This document shows, piece by piece, positions 5,335 to 11,942 of a DNA stretch of 11,942 bases. Numbering within the stretch: the stretch's first letter is position 1; every line of letters starts with the position of its first letter. The position numbers were made by a program, and so were the translations under genes. The notes below the pieces were generated by a model. That model ran no database searches. It was not told the DNA's origin and worked only from the letters and a program-made list of their open reading frames with translations. Origin of the DNA: JBDKTK01 sp039680225 (GTDB taxonomy: Bacteria; Desulfobacterota; Syntrophia; Syntrophales; UBA4778). Location of the stretch: contig JBDKTK010000273.1 in assembly GCA_039680225.1 (NCBI GenBank), positions 1 to 11,942 of the forward strand, in the 5' to 3' direction.

Positions 5335-7311
5335 ATGAACAGGCGCCTGAAAAAAGCAGGACCACTCTTTCTGATTGCCTTTCTGACTATTATGGCCGGC
5401 ATACTTTTTTTCGGGACCGTATGCGCACAGCAGCTGCCGCCCCTTCTTTCGACGCCGGTGAAAAAGGCGAGCGAGACGGCTGTCGACAAGAGCGCGCAGG
5501 CGCTCGTGTCCCCGGGCAAAAGGGGGGAGGCTGAGAAGTCCACCGGGCAGGCAGGCTCTCCGGCCCCGGCAATCCGCGCCGCCGATCAGAGGACCGGACG
5601 GCCGATGTATACGCTGGGCAGAGGTCTCCAGGTCAGCCTCAACTTCGATGATGCGGACGTATTCTCCGTGGTCCAGACCATCTTCGGCGAAATCCTGAAA
5701 GTGAACTATGTCATCGATCCGAAGGTGAAGGGACGGGTCAATTTCAGGTCCATGGCGCCCGTGCCGAGGGACCAGATCCTGCCGATCATGGAAGTCATTC
5801 TGAGGATCAACGGCATCGGGGTTGTAGAAGACAGCGGGCTTTTCCGGATCGTGCCGATCGGCGACATATCCAAGGAGCCCTCGCCTGTATCAATAGGCCG
5901 GGACTCAAAGGCGGTCACGCCGAAGGGCAAGTCGCTCGTCCAGGTGATCCCGATCTCATACATGCAGTCCTCGGAGATCGTAAAGATGATCACCCCGTTC
6001 ATCTCGACCAATGCCGTGCTGATCGATGTCCCGAAGAGCAACCAGATAATCGTGGTCGACACCGACGCCAACGTCAAACGCATCCTGAGCCTGGTGGAAA
6101 TATTCGACAGCGAGCAGCTCAAGAAGAGGTCGCAGGTTTATGTCTATCCCATCCAGAACGGCAAGGCCAAGGAGGTGGCGGCCCTTCTGCAGCAGGTATT
6201 CCTCGGGTCCCGGCAGCAGTCTTCCCCGGTCCCGGACAAGTCGGCCCCCCCCAAGCCCGGCAGCGCTTCCGCCGCGGCGCCTCCGGCCGCTCCGTCTGCC
6301 GGCCAGGTCTACTCCGGGAGTTCAAACGGCGACTCTATTGTCTCGGAGATAACAAAAATATTTCCGGACGAGGTGACAAATTCAATCGTGGTCCTCGCCA
6401 CCCCGGAAGATTATGAGACCATCAAGGACACGATCGCCAAGCTGGACACGGTGCCGAGACAGGTGGTCATCGAGGGCGTCATCGCCGCCGTGGACCTGAA
6501 GGACAACCTCTCGCTGGGTCTCGCCTATTCGATCAAGACGAATTTTCTGGGCCTCGACGCGACCATCGGGCTCAACACCTCCAGCCTCGGCACAACCTCA
6601 ACCAGTTCCGGAGCTGCCGGATTTTCCCTGATCGGGATCGATTCGGCGGGCTCGGTACGGGCGCTGATCACCGCCCTTGCCGCTGATTCCAAGGCCAAGC
6701 TCCTCGCGGCGCCCCATATCCTCGTCTCCGACAACCGGGAGGCGCGCATCCAGGTGGGACAGCAGGTCCCGATTGTCACTTCCGAAACTTACGGCACCCC
6801 GGGCGTCTCCCCCCAGCGCAACATCCAGTACCGGGACATCGGGATCATCCTCAAGGCGAAGCCGCGGGTCAACGAGGGCGGGCTCGTCACGCTCGAGCTT
6901 TCGCAGGAGATTTCGACCTACTCGACAATCAACCTGGGGGTCAGCGATACGGAAATTATCATCAACAAAACTGAAGCCACGACAAACCTCGTGGTCCAGG
7001 ACGGCCAGACGATCGTGATCGGCGGGCTCATCAGGGAAGATAAAACAAATTCGAGGTCCGGCATACCCTTCCTGAGCCGGATACCTCTCATCGGATGGCT
7101 CTTCGGCAACACGGACGACAATATCTCCCGGACGGAGATCATCATCCTCCTGACGCCGCGCGTCATCAAAAACCAGAAAGAGGCGCGGGAAGTGACATCC
7201 GGCTACGTGGACAAGATAACGGAGAGCGGCGGCATCAGGAAAGAGGAGCTGCTGAAGAAACCGGGAGAGAAAAAGGGCGTGATCAATGACTTGAAAGCGC
7301 CGGCACGATAG
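5335..7311 (+). CDS. gspD: Type II secretion outer-membrane secretin GspD
   Basis: A 658-residue secretin that forms the multimeric outer-membrane pore. A signal peptide (about 1-31) ends near VCA/QQ. A low-complexity Ala/Ser/Lys stretch (35-90) precedes the N0 domain (about 97-175). One Secretin_N module follows (about 200-258), then a second (about 265-372) interrupted by a Pro/Ala/Ser-rich loop (292-330). The secretin domain begins at VPRQVVIEGVIAAV (about 373) and includes KLLAAPHILVSDNREA (454-469) and the family signature GGLIRED...IPFLSRIPLIGWLF (about 563-590). A basic tail of about 45 residues ends the protein. Canonical GspD has three N1-N3 modules, whereas I see two. The start follows an A-rich leader with AAAAGG about 14 bases upstream, a weak site. 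The 3' end overlaps gspC on the opposite strand by 29 bases. Confidence 0.97.
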   Translation: MNRRLKKAGPLFLIAFLTIMAGILFFGTVCAQQLPPLLSTPVKKASETAVDKSAQALVSPGKRGEAEKSTGQAGSPAPAIRAADQRTGRPMYTLGRGLQVSLNFDDADVFSVVQTIFGEILKVNYVIDPKVKGRVNFRSMAPVPRDQILPIMEVILRINGIGVVEDSGLFRIVPIGDISKEPSPVSIGRDSKAVTPKGKSLVQVIPISYMQSSEIVKMITPFISTNAVLIDVPKSNQIIVVDTDANVKRILSLVEIFDSEQLKKRSQVYVYPIQNGKAKEVAALLQQVFLGSRQQSSPVPDKSAPPKPGSASAAAPPAAPSAGQVYSGSSNGDSIVSEITKIFPDEVTNSIVVLATPEDYETIKDTIAKLDTVPRQVVIEGVIAAVDLKDNLSLGLAYSIKTNFLGLDATIGLNTSSLGTTSTSSGAAGFSLIGIDSAGSVRALITALAADSKAKLLAAPHILVSDNREARIQVGQQVPIVTSETYGTPGVSPQRNIQYRDIGIILKAKPRVNEGGLVTLELSQEISTYSTINLGVSDTEIIINKTEATTNLVVQDGQTIVIGGLIREDKTNSRSGIPFLSRIPLIGWLFGNTDDNISRTEIIILLTPRVIKNQKEAREVTSGYVDKITESGGIRKEELLKKPGEKKGVINDLKAPAR

Positions 7312-7924
7312 AGTTCGCTTGCGGGTGGTTTAAATTGTTCCGGCCGGAAGGATTGCGGCCGGCCCTGCCGGCAGCCAATTTCTTTTCGGCCGCAGGCGCG
7401 CCCGCACCCTCCGCGCCCCTGCGCTTCCGCTCGTCGTAAACGCTGACGATAATGCGGTCGGCGCCCCGCACGAGGACTATATTGTTATTGTTCACTTCTT
7501 TCACGAAGTACCCGCTCACAGTCCCGCCTTGCTTCACCACCATCTGCCGCTTGCCGCGGCCGGGCGTGCTCAGGGGAGTGTGCTTGTCTTCCAGATAGGC
7601 CAGCCTGATTTCATCCGTGACCAGGGTCCCGTAGAGCAGGATTTCGGGCCGCTGCTGCACCGCCTCATCGCCCTTGAGTATCTTCCTTTCGGGATGGAAG
7701 ATGTTCTTTTCGCTCATGTCCGCGTAATCGAGATATGAAGGCAGCTCTCCCTGCAGGCTTTTGAAATCCCTCGCGGGAGCAACGGTTTTCACGGCAGGCA
7801 GGTTGAGGGCGTCCATCCCGCCGAAATAAGACTGTAGCAGGAAGAATGCAAGGACGGCCGCCATGGATGCCATGGCCAGGTTCAGCACGCTGGCGCTTTT
7901 CAGGAATGAAGACAGTATTTTCAT
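7283..7924 (-). CDS. gspC: Type II secretion inner-membrane linker GspC, short form without PDZ
   Basis: A 213-residue protein with a short cytoplasmic N-terminus, one membrane segment (about 13-34) and a periplasmic HR domain (about 70-164). The domain opens with MSEKNIFHPERK, a hallmark of GspC, and continues through LLYGTLVTDEIRLAYLED and a final strand IIVSVYDERK. The HR domain links the inner-membrane platform to the secretin N0 domain. Many GspC proteins carry a PDZ or coiled-coil domain after it; here there is only a basic Ala/Gly/Arg/Asn-rich tail (about 165-213) that looks unstructured. The start overlaps the gspM stop by four bases (ATGA), showing translational coupling. It is the last gene of the I-J-K-L-M-C operon and its end runs 29 bases into the end of gspD. 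PilP-like would be the alternative name, but the setting makes GspC much more likely. Confidence 0.87.
   Translation of the reverse strand: MKILSSFLKSASVLNLAMASMAAVLAFFLLQSYFGGMDALNLPAVKTVAPARDFKSLQGELPSYLDYADMSEKNIFHPERKILKGDEAVQQRPEILLYGTLVTDEIRLAYLEDKHTPLSTPGRGKRQMVVKQGGTVSGYFVKEVNNNNIVLVRGADRIIVSVYDERKRRGAEGAGAPAAEKKLAAGRAGRNPSGRNNLNHPQANSIVPALSSH
7338..7386 (+). terminator. Candidate gspD terminator: cluster of GC-rich palindromes inside the gspC tail
   Basis: Starting 27 bases after the gspD stop, three palindromes lie back to back: TTCCGGCCGGAA (7338-7349), GGCCGGCC (7357-7364) and CTGCCGGCAG (7365-7374). GCCGGC (7358-7363) can pair with GCCGGC (7367-7372) around a three-base loop, and AATTTCTTTT (7377-7386) follows on the plus strand, as in an intrinsic terminator for the gspGD transcript. 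A competing stem CCGGCCG/CGGCCGG (7340-7346 with 7356-7362) is also possible. The whole cluster is coding sequence for the gspC tail on the other strand. Confidence 0.5.
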
Positions 7925-8484
7925 TGCTGTTTCCCCGCTGCAAGGGTTGATATTTTCATTTTCGCCAGGATTTCCCGCGGCTCCCTGTGGTTGCGGACCT
8001 TGGCGTCAAGCTCCCGGACGACCATGTACGGCATCTGGGTCTCCAGTGAGAAAAGCGAATCTGTCATAACCTTTGCGTCCGGGAATACCGCGTCGATGCT
8101 GATGGTCACGATCTTGAAAGCGCTGTAGTCCTCAAGCGGCTCGATCCTCTCGGTGGTTATCTGCCCTCCCCGGCCGCCGATGACCCCTTTTATAACCTGC
8201 TGCAGCTGGGCCGCGGCGAGGGAGGCGCTTTTCTCCCGGATGATTTTCCCGTCGTCCTGCTGGCGGATCTCCCGGAGGGCCGCCAGTTCCTTTTCGAGCT
8301 GCGGTTTCAGGGCGATCAGGGCCATGTACTTCTCCAGCGTTTTGGCCTTGGCAGACCTCGATTCCTCGAGGCTCCCGAGTTCGGACTGGATGCCCCGGAA
8401 CCCGTATTCGTAAACGACAAGCGCCAGCAGGACGAGCATGAGCAGCGCCATTAAAAACCTGGACCTACCTTTTGGTATTTTCAT
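7921..8484 (-). CDS. gspM: Type II secretion platform protein GspM (PilO-like)
   Basis: About 187 residues from ATG 8484: a short basic N-terminus (MKIPKGRSRF), one membrane helix (about 11-25), a periplasmic coiled coil (about 30-90, with LEESRSAKAKTLEKYMAL and KPQLEKELAALREIRQ) and a ferredoxin-like C-terminal domain (about 95-180). This layout is that of GspM and of its type IV pilus counterpart PilO. It partners GspL in the inner-membrane platform. ATG 8484 is chosen because AAAGG lies six bases upstream and the membrane helix sits at the expected distance. An in-frame TTG at 8514 would add ten residues and is a weaker alternative. The start lies inside the end of gspL (20-base overlap) and the stop overlaps gspC, so the gene is translationally coupled on both sides. 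The call rests on fold-level layout and operon place, because GspM sequences are poorly conserved. Confidence 0.85.
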   Translation of the reverse strand: MKIPKGRSRFLMALLMLVLLALVVYEYGFRGIQSELGSLEESRSAKAKTLEKYMALIALKPQLEKELAALREIRQQDDGKIIREKSASLAAAQLQQVIKGVIGGRGGQITTERIEPLEDYSAFKIVTISIDAVFPDAKVMTDSLFSLETQMPYMVVRELDAKVRNHREPREILAKMKISTLAAGKQQ

Positions 8485-9985
8485 TGGCTGCCTTTCCGGA
8501 AACGGCAATGACAAGGTCCGCCTTCAGGGCAAAGCGGTCCGCGTTGAGCCGGGAATCCCTGAAAGTCGGCGAAGCATATTCAATTTTTTTCAGGTAACGG
8601 GACTCTTCAAGTTTCTGCAGGACTTCCGAGGCAGACCCTGCATAGCCTTCGATCTCCACTGCGGCATCGGTTATATGCAGCCTCACCAGCCAGGCATTTT
8701 TCGGCAGCAGCGAGTGCAGCTCTTTTATGACCGCGACCGTCATCGGCCTTGATTGCCGGAAATCGTTTATCCGGGTTATCTCGGATTCGACCGCCTCTTT
8801 TTCCCTGCGAACGGCTTCCGCCTTCCTCACCTCGTCTTTCCGCAGGGTGAGCTGGTTGTCCAGTTCGTCGATCCTTTTTCCTTCCAGCTGCAGGGGCGAT
8901 ACCAGCAGAAGGCTCCCGAGCGCCGCCACGATGACGGCCAGCACGGCTGTTGCCATTACCGGCGTTTCGGCCGTGCGCCGGCCGCGCGCCGCGAGGTTGA
9001 GCGGCCCCGGGCCCCTTCCCAGGACGCCCGTCAATGAGCCGAGCGCTGCCAGCCCTATTTTCCGGGCCTCCGGGGATTTATCTCTCTTGAGGGAGTCCGC
9101 CTGCTCCGGCCACAGCGGCAGGCTGTTCGACCACTCCCGCGCCAGGGCTGCATCTGCATCAAGCACCAGGCGGGGCCCGGCCGACCCTTCCGGAAGCATC
9201 TTTATGCATTCCCGGATATCGCTCGCGAGCGGGCCGGTATCGCCCTTTTCAATCGCGCCGGCAAAAGAGTGGGAGATCGTCCCATTGCGGAGAATCGCGC
9301 CTTCATATCCCCCGTATCCCGGGCCGTTCGCCTTCACAAATATTGTTCCGGGATCTTTCGTTTTTCCGGGGAGCAGCGACCCGATTGCCTCGAGCCCGAT
9401 CGCAACGGCGGCGACGTCCAGCCCTTCTTTCTTGAGCGCGCCTATGTACGGGTCTATTTTGCCGGCCCTGGCGGCGGCCAGGAGTATTTTCAGCAGCCCC
9501 GCATGCTCGCCGATGATTTTGAAATCGTAATATGCATCCGCCGAACTGAAGGGCGTAAATCGGTCCAGTTCATAAGAGACCACCTGGGCCAGGTTTTCCC
9601 GCGCCGTCCGGGGGAGCTCCAGGCAGGTCATGACCGTCCAGGACCTGGGGACAGTCAGGACCACCGGGCACGGGCGTTTCCCTGCGGCGGCAAAATGCTT
9701 CACGGCCCTGGCCAGTTCTTCCGGGTCCGCAGGGCGCCCGACAGCCGCATTCTCCCCGGCAATTTTCATTGAGGGCCCGAACCTGAGTTTTCCCCATGTC
9801 CTCCCGGCCGCGGCGATCGAGAACCCGGAATCGCAAATTTCCGCGCACACGGCTTTTTCGGGCAGCAGGCATTCCAGCGGACTGAAAAACAAGATCGCCT
9901 TGATCCGCCCGGAAATGATGCCGGCCGTTCCGGACCACCGGGACGCCCTTTCCATTATTTTTGTCAGAACGTCACTGAATTTCAT
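8465..9985 (-). CDS. gspL: Type II secretion platform protein GspL (PilM-like plus PilN-like)
   Basis: A 506-residue protein with three parts. Residues 1-335 form a cytoplasmic actin-like domain of the PilM/GspL type, with VVLTVPRSWTVMTCLELP at about 108-125 and ENLAQVVSYELDRFTPF at about 130-146, a pattern typical of PilM-like proteins. A membrane helix follows at about 342-363. The periplasmic part has a coiled coil (366-405) and a PilN-like ferredoxin domain (about 405-495, with LHSLLPKNAWLVRLHI and GYAGSASEVLQKLE). GspL recruits the ATPase GspE to the membrane and pairs with GspM. It equals a fusion of type IV pilus PilM and PilN, which is the normal GspL design. The start ATG 9985 is three bases after the gspK stop, and the 3' end overlaps gspM. 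The actin-like domain is divergent, so nucleotide binding cannot be assumed. Confidence 0.9.
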   Translation of the reverse strand: MKFSDVLTKIMERASRWSGTAGIISGRIKAILFFSPLECLLPEKAVCAEICDSGFSIAAAGRTWGKLRFGPSMKIAGENAAVGRPADPEELARAVKHFAAAGKRPCPVVLTVPRSWTVMTCLELPRTARENLAQVVSYELDRFTPFSSADAYYDFKIIGEHAGLLKILLAAARAGKIDPYIGALKKEGLDVAAVAIGLEAIGSLLPGKTKDPGTIFVKANGPGYGGYEGAILRNGTISHSFAGAIEKGDTGPLASDIRECIKMLPEGSAGPRLVLDADAALAREWSNSLPLWPEQADSLKRDKSPEARKIGLAALGSLTGVLGRGPGPLNLAARGRRTAETPVMATAVLAVIVAALGSLLLVSPLQLEGKRIDELDNQLTLRKDEVRKAEAVRREKEAVESEITRINDFRQSRPMTVAVIKELHSLLPKNAWLVRLHITDAAVEIEGYAGSASEVLQKLEESRYLKKIEYASPTFRDSRLNADRFALKADLVIAVSGKAANENTKR

Positions 9986-9988
9986 TTT

Positions 9989-10960
9989 TCACCCGGGGCA
10001 CTTGTAATATAAAAAGTTGAAATCGGGCTCCATGATGCGGACTATGGCCCTGGTGAGGACCCCGTCCGCCTCGCTCTGCAGGCATCCTGCCGCGACGATC
10101 TCGTACACGGACGATTCCTTGTCGGTGAGGTAAACTGCGGCCCTCGAAAAATCGCCGGCCAGCAGTTCCTGGAGGTCCGCCAGGGTCACCGGAGATTCGG
10201 CCCGCTTGCCCATTATCTGGGCGGCCTTCTCCCGGGTGATGCCCGGGACAGACTCCAGGACGGCGGCGGGGGCCGCATTGACGTTTATCCGTTCAACTCC
10301 CGAATAAATAGTGAGGTAACGGATGATCCCCTGCCTGCTTCCATCCCCGAAGAGCGCCTCCCTGGTGACGCCCTTGACGAGCAGCAGCTGCTCAAGCGTT
10401 TCGAATTCGGAATTCCCCGCCCGGTAAGGGTTGGGAAGGGACAGATAATAATCGCTCTCGGCCCCGTGCAGCCGGTGGAGCTCGTCGGAATCCTTCCAGT
10501 CCAGGATCGAATCGACGATGGTGTCGGCGCTGTCTTCCGGAATCCCGAAGTTCATCAGGAGGTTTTTCAGGACTTCAGAGGTGCTTTCGGTCATGCTGTT
10601 GAGCGGGATCTTCCCCGATTCGTCGCTGATCCTCAGGGCGTAAAAGCCTGCCCCGAAGCGCCCGTAAAAAGCGGTCCCGTCAATCCGGCAGAAATCATCC
10701 TGCTCCAGGACAGGTTTTCGCATCGCGGCCTGCCGGTACAGCAGCTCCATGATCCCCCTCTCTATACCGGCCTGGGCGGTGAATTTTTTCTGCGCAGCCT
10801 CCTTGAATGCGCGGGAGGCGTTTACATCGGCCCGCACGAGCCAGGAAAAAGAAATGCCCATGACCATCATGATCACCGTGACCCATAAGACCACAAGCAG
10901 GGCAATCCCTTTTTCCCCCCGGCCCATGTATTTCCCCCTGTTTCTCCCCCTGTCTCTCAT
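9989..10960 (-). CDS. gspK: Type II secretion minor pseudopilin GspK
   Basis: A 323-residue protein, typical for GspK, the largest pseudopilin, which caps the pseudopilus tip together with GspI and GspJ. The prepilin site is GEKG/IALLVVLWVTVIMMV with cleavage after Gly18. Mature position 5 is Val rather than Glu, the known exception for GspK and a useful identifier. The large globular insert shows the expected helix-hairpin-helix-like parts: SADTIVDSILDWKDSDELHR (about 144-163), a YRAGNSEFETLEQLLLVKGV segment (179-198), and INVNAAPAAVLESVPGI (about 225-241). The start overlaps the gspJ stop by four bases (ATGA), so translation is coupled. A second in-frame ATG at 10927 would remove eleven leader residues without changing the mature protein. 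The gene ends three bases before gspL. Confidence 0.96.
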   Translation of the reverse strand: MRDRGRNRGKYMGRGEKGIALLVVLWVTVIMMVMGISFSWLVRADVNASRAFKEAAQKKFTAQAGIERGIMELLYRQAAMRKPVLEQDDFCRIDGTAFYGRFGAGFYALRISDESGKIPLNSMTESTSEVLKNLLMNFGIPEDSADTIVDSILDWKDSDELHRLHGAESDYYLSLPNPYRAGNSEFETLEQLLLVKGVTREALFGDGSRQGIIRYLTIYSGVERINVNAAPAAVLESVPGITREKAAQIMGKRAESPVTLADLQELLAGDFSRAAVYLTDKESSVYEIVAAGCLQSEADGVLTRAIVRIMEPDFNFLYYKCPG

Positions 10961-11619
10961 TGCAGCGCCGCTTTCTTTTTGGCGGAACCGTCCTGCACCG
11001 CCTCCTTGCGGGACAGGGGGCTCCTGGCGCGGACGGGGAAAACCCTCGTCAGGTCCCTGCCGTCCACCCGGAGGCTGATCCTGATTTTCTCCGGCAGTGC
11101 CGCCGGTTCATTCCATTCATACGTCCAGCCTTCCTCCTCGTTTGCGGGGTTCGGGGAAAAATATTCGAAGCCGGCATAATCGATTTTGTCGAGGAGCCTT
11201 GCATTGCTCCAGTCCTCCATGCCCATCAGTTTTTCATAAACATATAGGGCCGACCGGCCCGGCACGCCCGGTCCCCCCGTCTCTGAGAACACCTGGTAGG
11301 CGACCAGCAGGCATCCCGAGCGGCCGCCCCGGACGGAATGGCTCGACGGGAAATGCAGGGACCACCGGTCGCCCCGGAAATGGAACCTGCGGCCCTGGTC
11401 ATCATCATACTGGAGGGGGACCTCCGATTGGAGCTGGGCGTCCATGATGTCCAGCACGGCCCGCACCCTTTCATGCTGCATGATTTTATTTTCGCCTTTT
11501 TCCACCGACTTTAACCCCAGCCGCATCGCCCCGGCCGCGGCCAGGACAATCATGGAGATGAGCAGCGCCGAAATCAAAAGCTCGAGTAATGTGAACCCGC
11601 CGTCCCTGCCGCTGCGCAT
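10957..11619 (-). CDS. gspJ: Type II secretion minor pseudopilin GspJ
   Basis: A 220-residue protein with the prepilin motif RDGG/FTLLELLISALLISMIVLAA, cleaved after Gly8, with Glu at mature position 5. The N-terminal helix continues into GLKSVEKGENKIMQHERVRA, and the remainder is a beta-rich globular domain with RFHFRGDRWSLHFPSS and a C-terminal PEKIRISLRVDG strand, as in other GspJ proteins. It forms the trimeric tip with GspI and GspK. The basic Lys/Ala-rich end (about 200-220) looks disordered. The start overlaps the stop of the upstream gene by one base (TGATG), and the stop overlaps gspK by four, so it sits in a coupled I-J-K series. The place between gspI and gspK agrees with the order found in most T2SS operons. 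Confidence 0.94.
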   Translation of the reverse strand: MRSGRDGGFTLLELLISALLISMIVLAAAGAMRLGLKSVEKGENKIMQHERVRAVLDIMDAQLQSEVPLQYDDDQGRRFHFRGDRWSLHFPSSHSVRGGRSGCLLVAYQVFSETGGPGVPGRSALYVYEKLMGMEDWSNARLLDKIDYAGFEYFSPNPANEEEGWTYEWNEPAALPEKIRISLRVDGRDLTRVFPVRARSPLSRKEAVQDGSAKKKAALQ

Positions 11620-11942
11620 CAGGCGTCACCATACGTCCCGGACTGGCCCGGTTCGTCCCAGGGGCGCTGTTCCTGATCGAGATCGGGCTTCTTCACGGCC
11701 TTGACTGTTTTCAGGGCGATATTCTTCTCGCGGCCGCCGCTCATCCAGTAAATGCTCAGGTTTATCTCCAGCAGTTTCAGTCTCAGGGGTTCCGTCCTGT
11801 CCTGCAGTATTTCGCGCACCGAAATGAAGATGCGCCGGCCCGCGGCGTCCGTCTCGGTCCACGCATTCTCGGCAAGCCTCTCATCGGCGGCGAGTTCCTT
11901 GAGCCTGCTTTCCGCGGCAACCGCCGCGTTGAAAAATCTTTC
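11619..11942 (-). CDS. gspI: Type II secretion minor pseudopilin GspI, C-terminal part only
   Basis: The frame enters from the right window edge and ends at TGA 11619-11621, giving 107 residues with no stop. The N-terminal prepilin motif lies outside the window. The visible part starts as helix (ERFFNAAVAAESRLKELAAD), a pattern resembling the junction after the pilin helix in GspI, where a run of Ala and a polar helix precede a small sheet. It continues WTETDAAGRRIFISVREI and LRLKLLEINLSIYWMSGG, the latter like the final strands of GspI, and has an acidic, proline-containing tail. Its stop shares one base with the gspJ start. The identity rests mostly on its place immediately before gspJ-gspK and its size; GspH is the main alternative but usually lies one gene further upstream. 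Confidence 0.77.
   Translation of the reverse strand, partial: ERFFNAAVAAESRLKELAADERLAENAWTETDAAGRRIFISVREILQDRTEPLRLKLLEINLSIYWMSGGREKNIALKTVKAVKKPDLDQEQRPWDEPGQSGTYGDA

Noticed and set aside
4839..5543. Minus-strand open frame of 234 codons over gspG and the start of gspD
   Set aside because: It is antisense to the pseudopilin and secretin genes, which have clear family motifs, and its product has no recognisable feature.
7283..7924. PilP and a type IV pilus operon instead of gspC and a T2SS operon
   Set aside because: Linkage to gspI-J-K, a fused GspL, gspG with its calcium loop and gspA/B makes a T2SS far more likely than a type IV pilus.
8485..8514. Ten-residue longer gspM starting at TTG 8514
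   Set aside because: ATG 8484 has a well-spaced AAAGG and leaves the membrane helix at the usual distance from the start; the longer form would overlap gspL by 50 bases. It is kept only as an alternative.
8727..9530. Plus-strand open frame of 267 codons
   Set aside because: It lies inside gspL on the opposite strand; its Ser/Pro/Arg-rich product is typical of a shadow frame.
1..11942. CRISPR array, tRNA or rRNA genes, insertion sequences, integrated phage
   Set aside because: No regularly spaced direct repeats, cloverleaf-like segments, transposase-like proteins or terminal repeats were seen. The holin-like gene alone does not indicate a prophage.

Overview
The window is an ordinary bacterial chromosome segment that carries most of a type II secretion system (T2SS) locus. 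It is GC-rich, with mostly G/C-ending codons and several strong GGAGG-type ribosome binding sites. The mix of a GspA/GspB pair, a PilN-like GspL, a short GspC without a PDZ domain and a YqjD-like/holin-like membrane gene pair fits a Desulfobacterota/Deltaproteobacteria-type organism. That placement is an inference from protein style, not a phylogenetic result.

Layout. (1) Positions 1-624, minus strand: a 110-residue small membrane-anchored protein followed by a holin-superfamily-III-like membrane protein cut by the window edge. (2) 814-2346, minus: a complete comM/yifB-type Mg-chelatase-like AAA+ ATPase with a TTG start. (3) 2461-4012, minus: gspA then gspB, the inner-membrane ATPase and its partner that in other bacteria help place the secretin. 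(4) 4172-4567, minus: an unrecognised, tyrosine-rich, secreted small protein. (5) 4568-4865: a divergent intergenic region that must hold the promoters for both directions. (6) 4866-7311, plus: gspG (major pseudopilin) and gspD (secretin). (7) 7283-11942, minus: a tightly packed operon read as gspI (3' part only), gspJ, gspK, gspL, gspM, gspC. Its last gene runs tail-to-tail into gspD, with a 29-base overlap.

How they work together. GspG is the main subunit of the periplasmic pseudopilus, and GspI, GspJ and GspK form its tip. GspL, GspM and GspC form the inner-membrane platform. GspD is the outer-membrane pore. GspA/GspB are assembly factors for the pore. The ATPase gspE, platform gspF, gspH and prepilin peptidase gspO are not in the window; gspE/F/H may lie beyond the right edge, upstream of gspI, or elsewhere.

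No RNA genes, CRISPR arrays, insertion sequences or phage modules were recognised. I do not see a wholly new system. The points most worth a second look are the head-on arrangement of the two T2SS arms (the order L-M-C-D parallels pilM-N-O-P-Q, but gspD is flipped), a probable gspD terminator buried inside the gspC coding tail, the shortened GspA, GspC and GspD architectures, a cysteine pair in GspG, and the unknown secreted protein next to gspAB.
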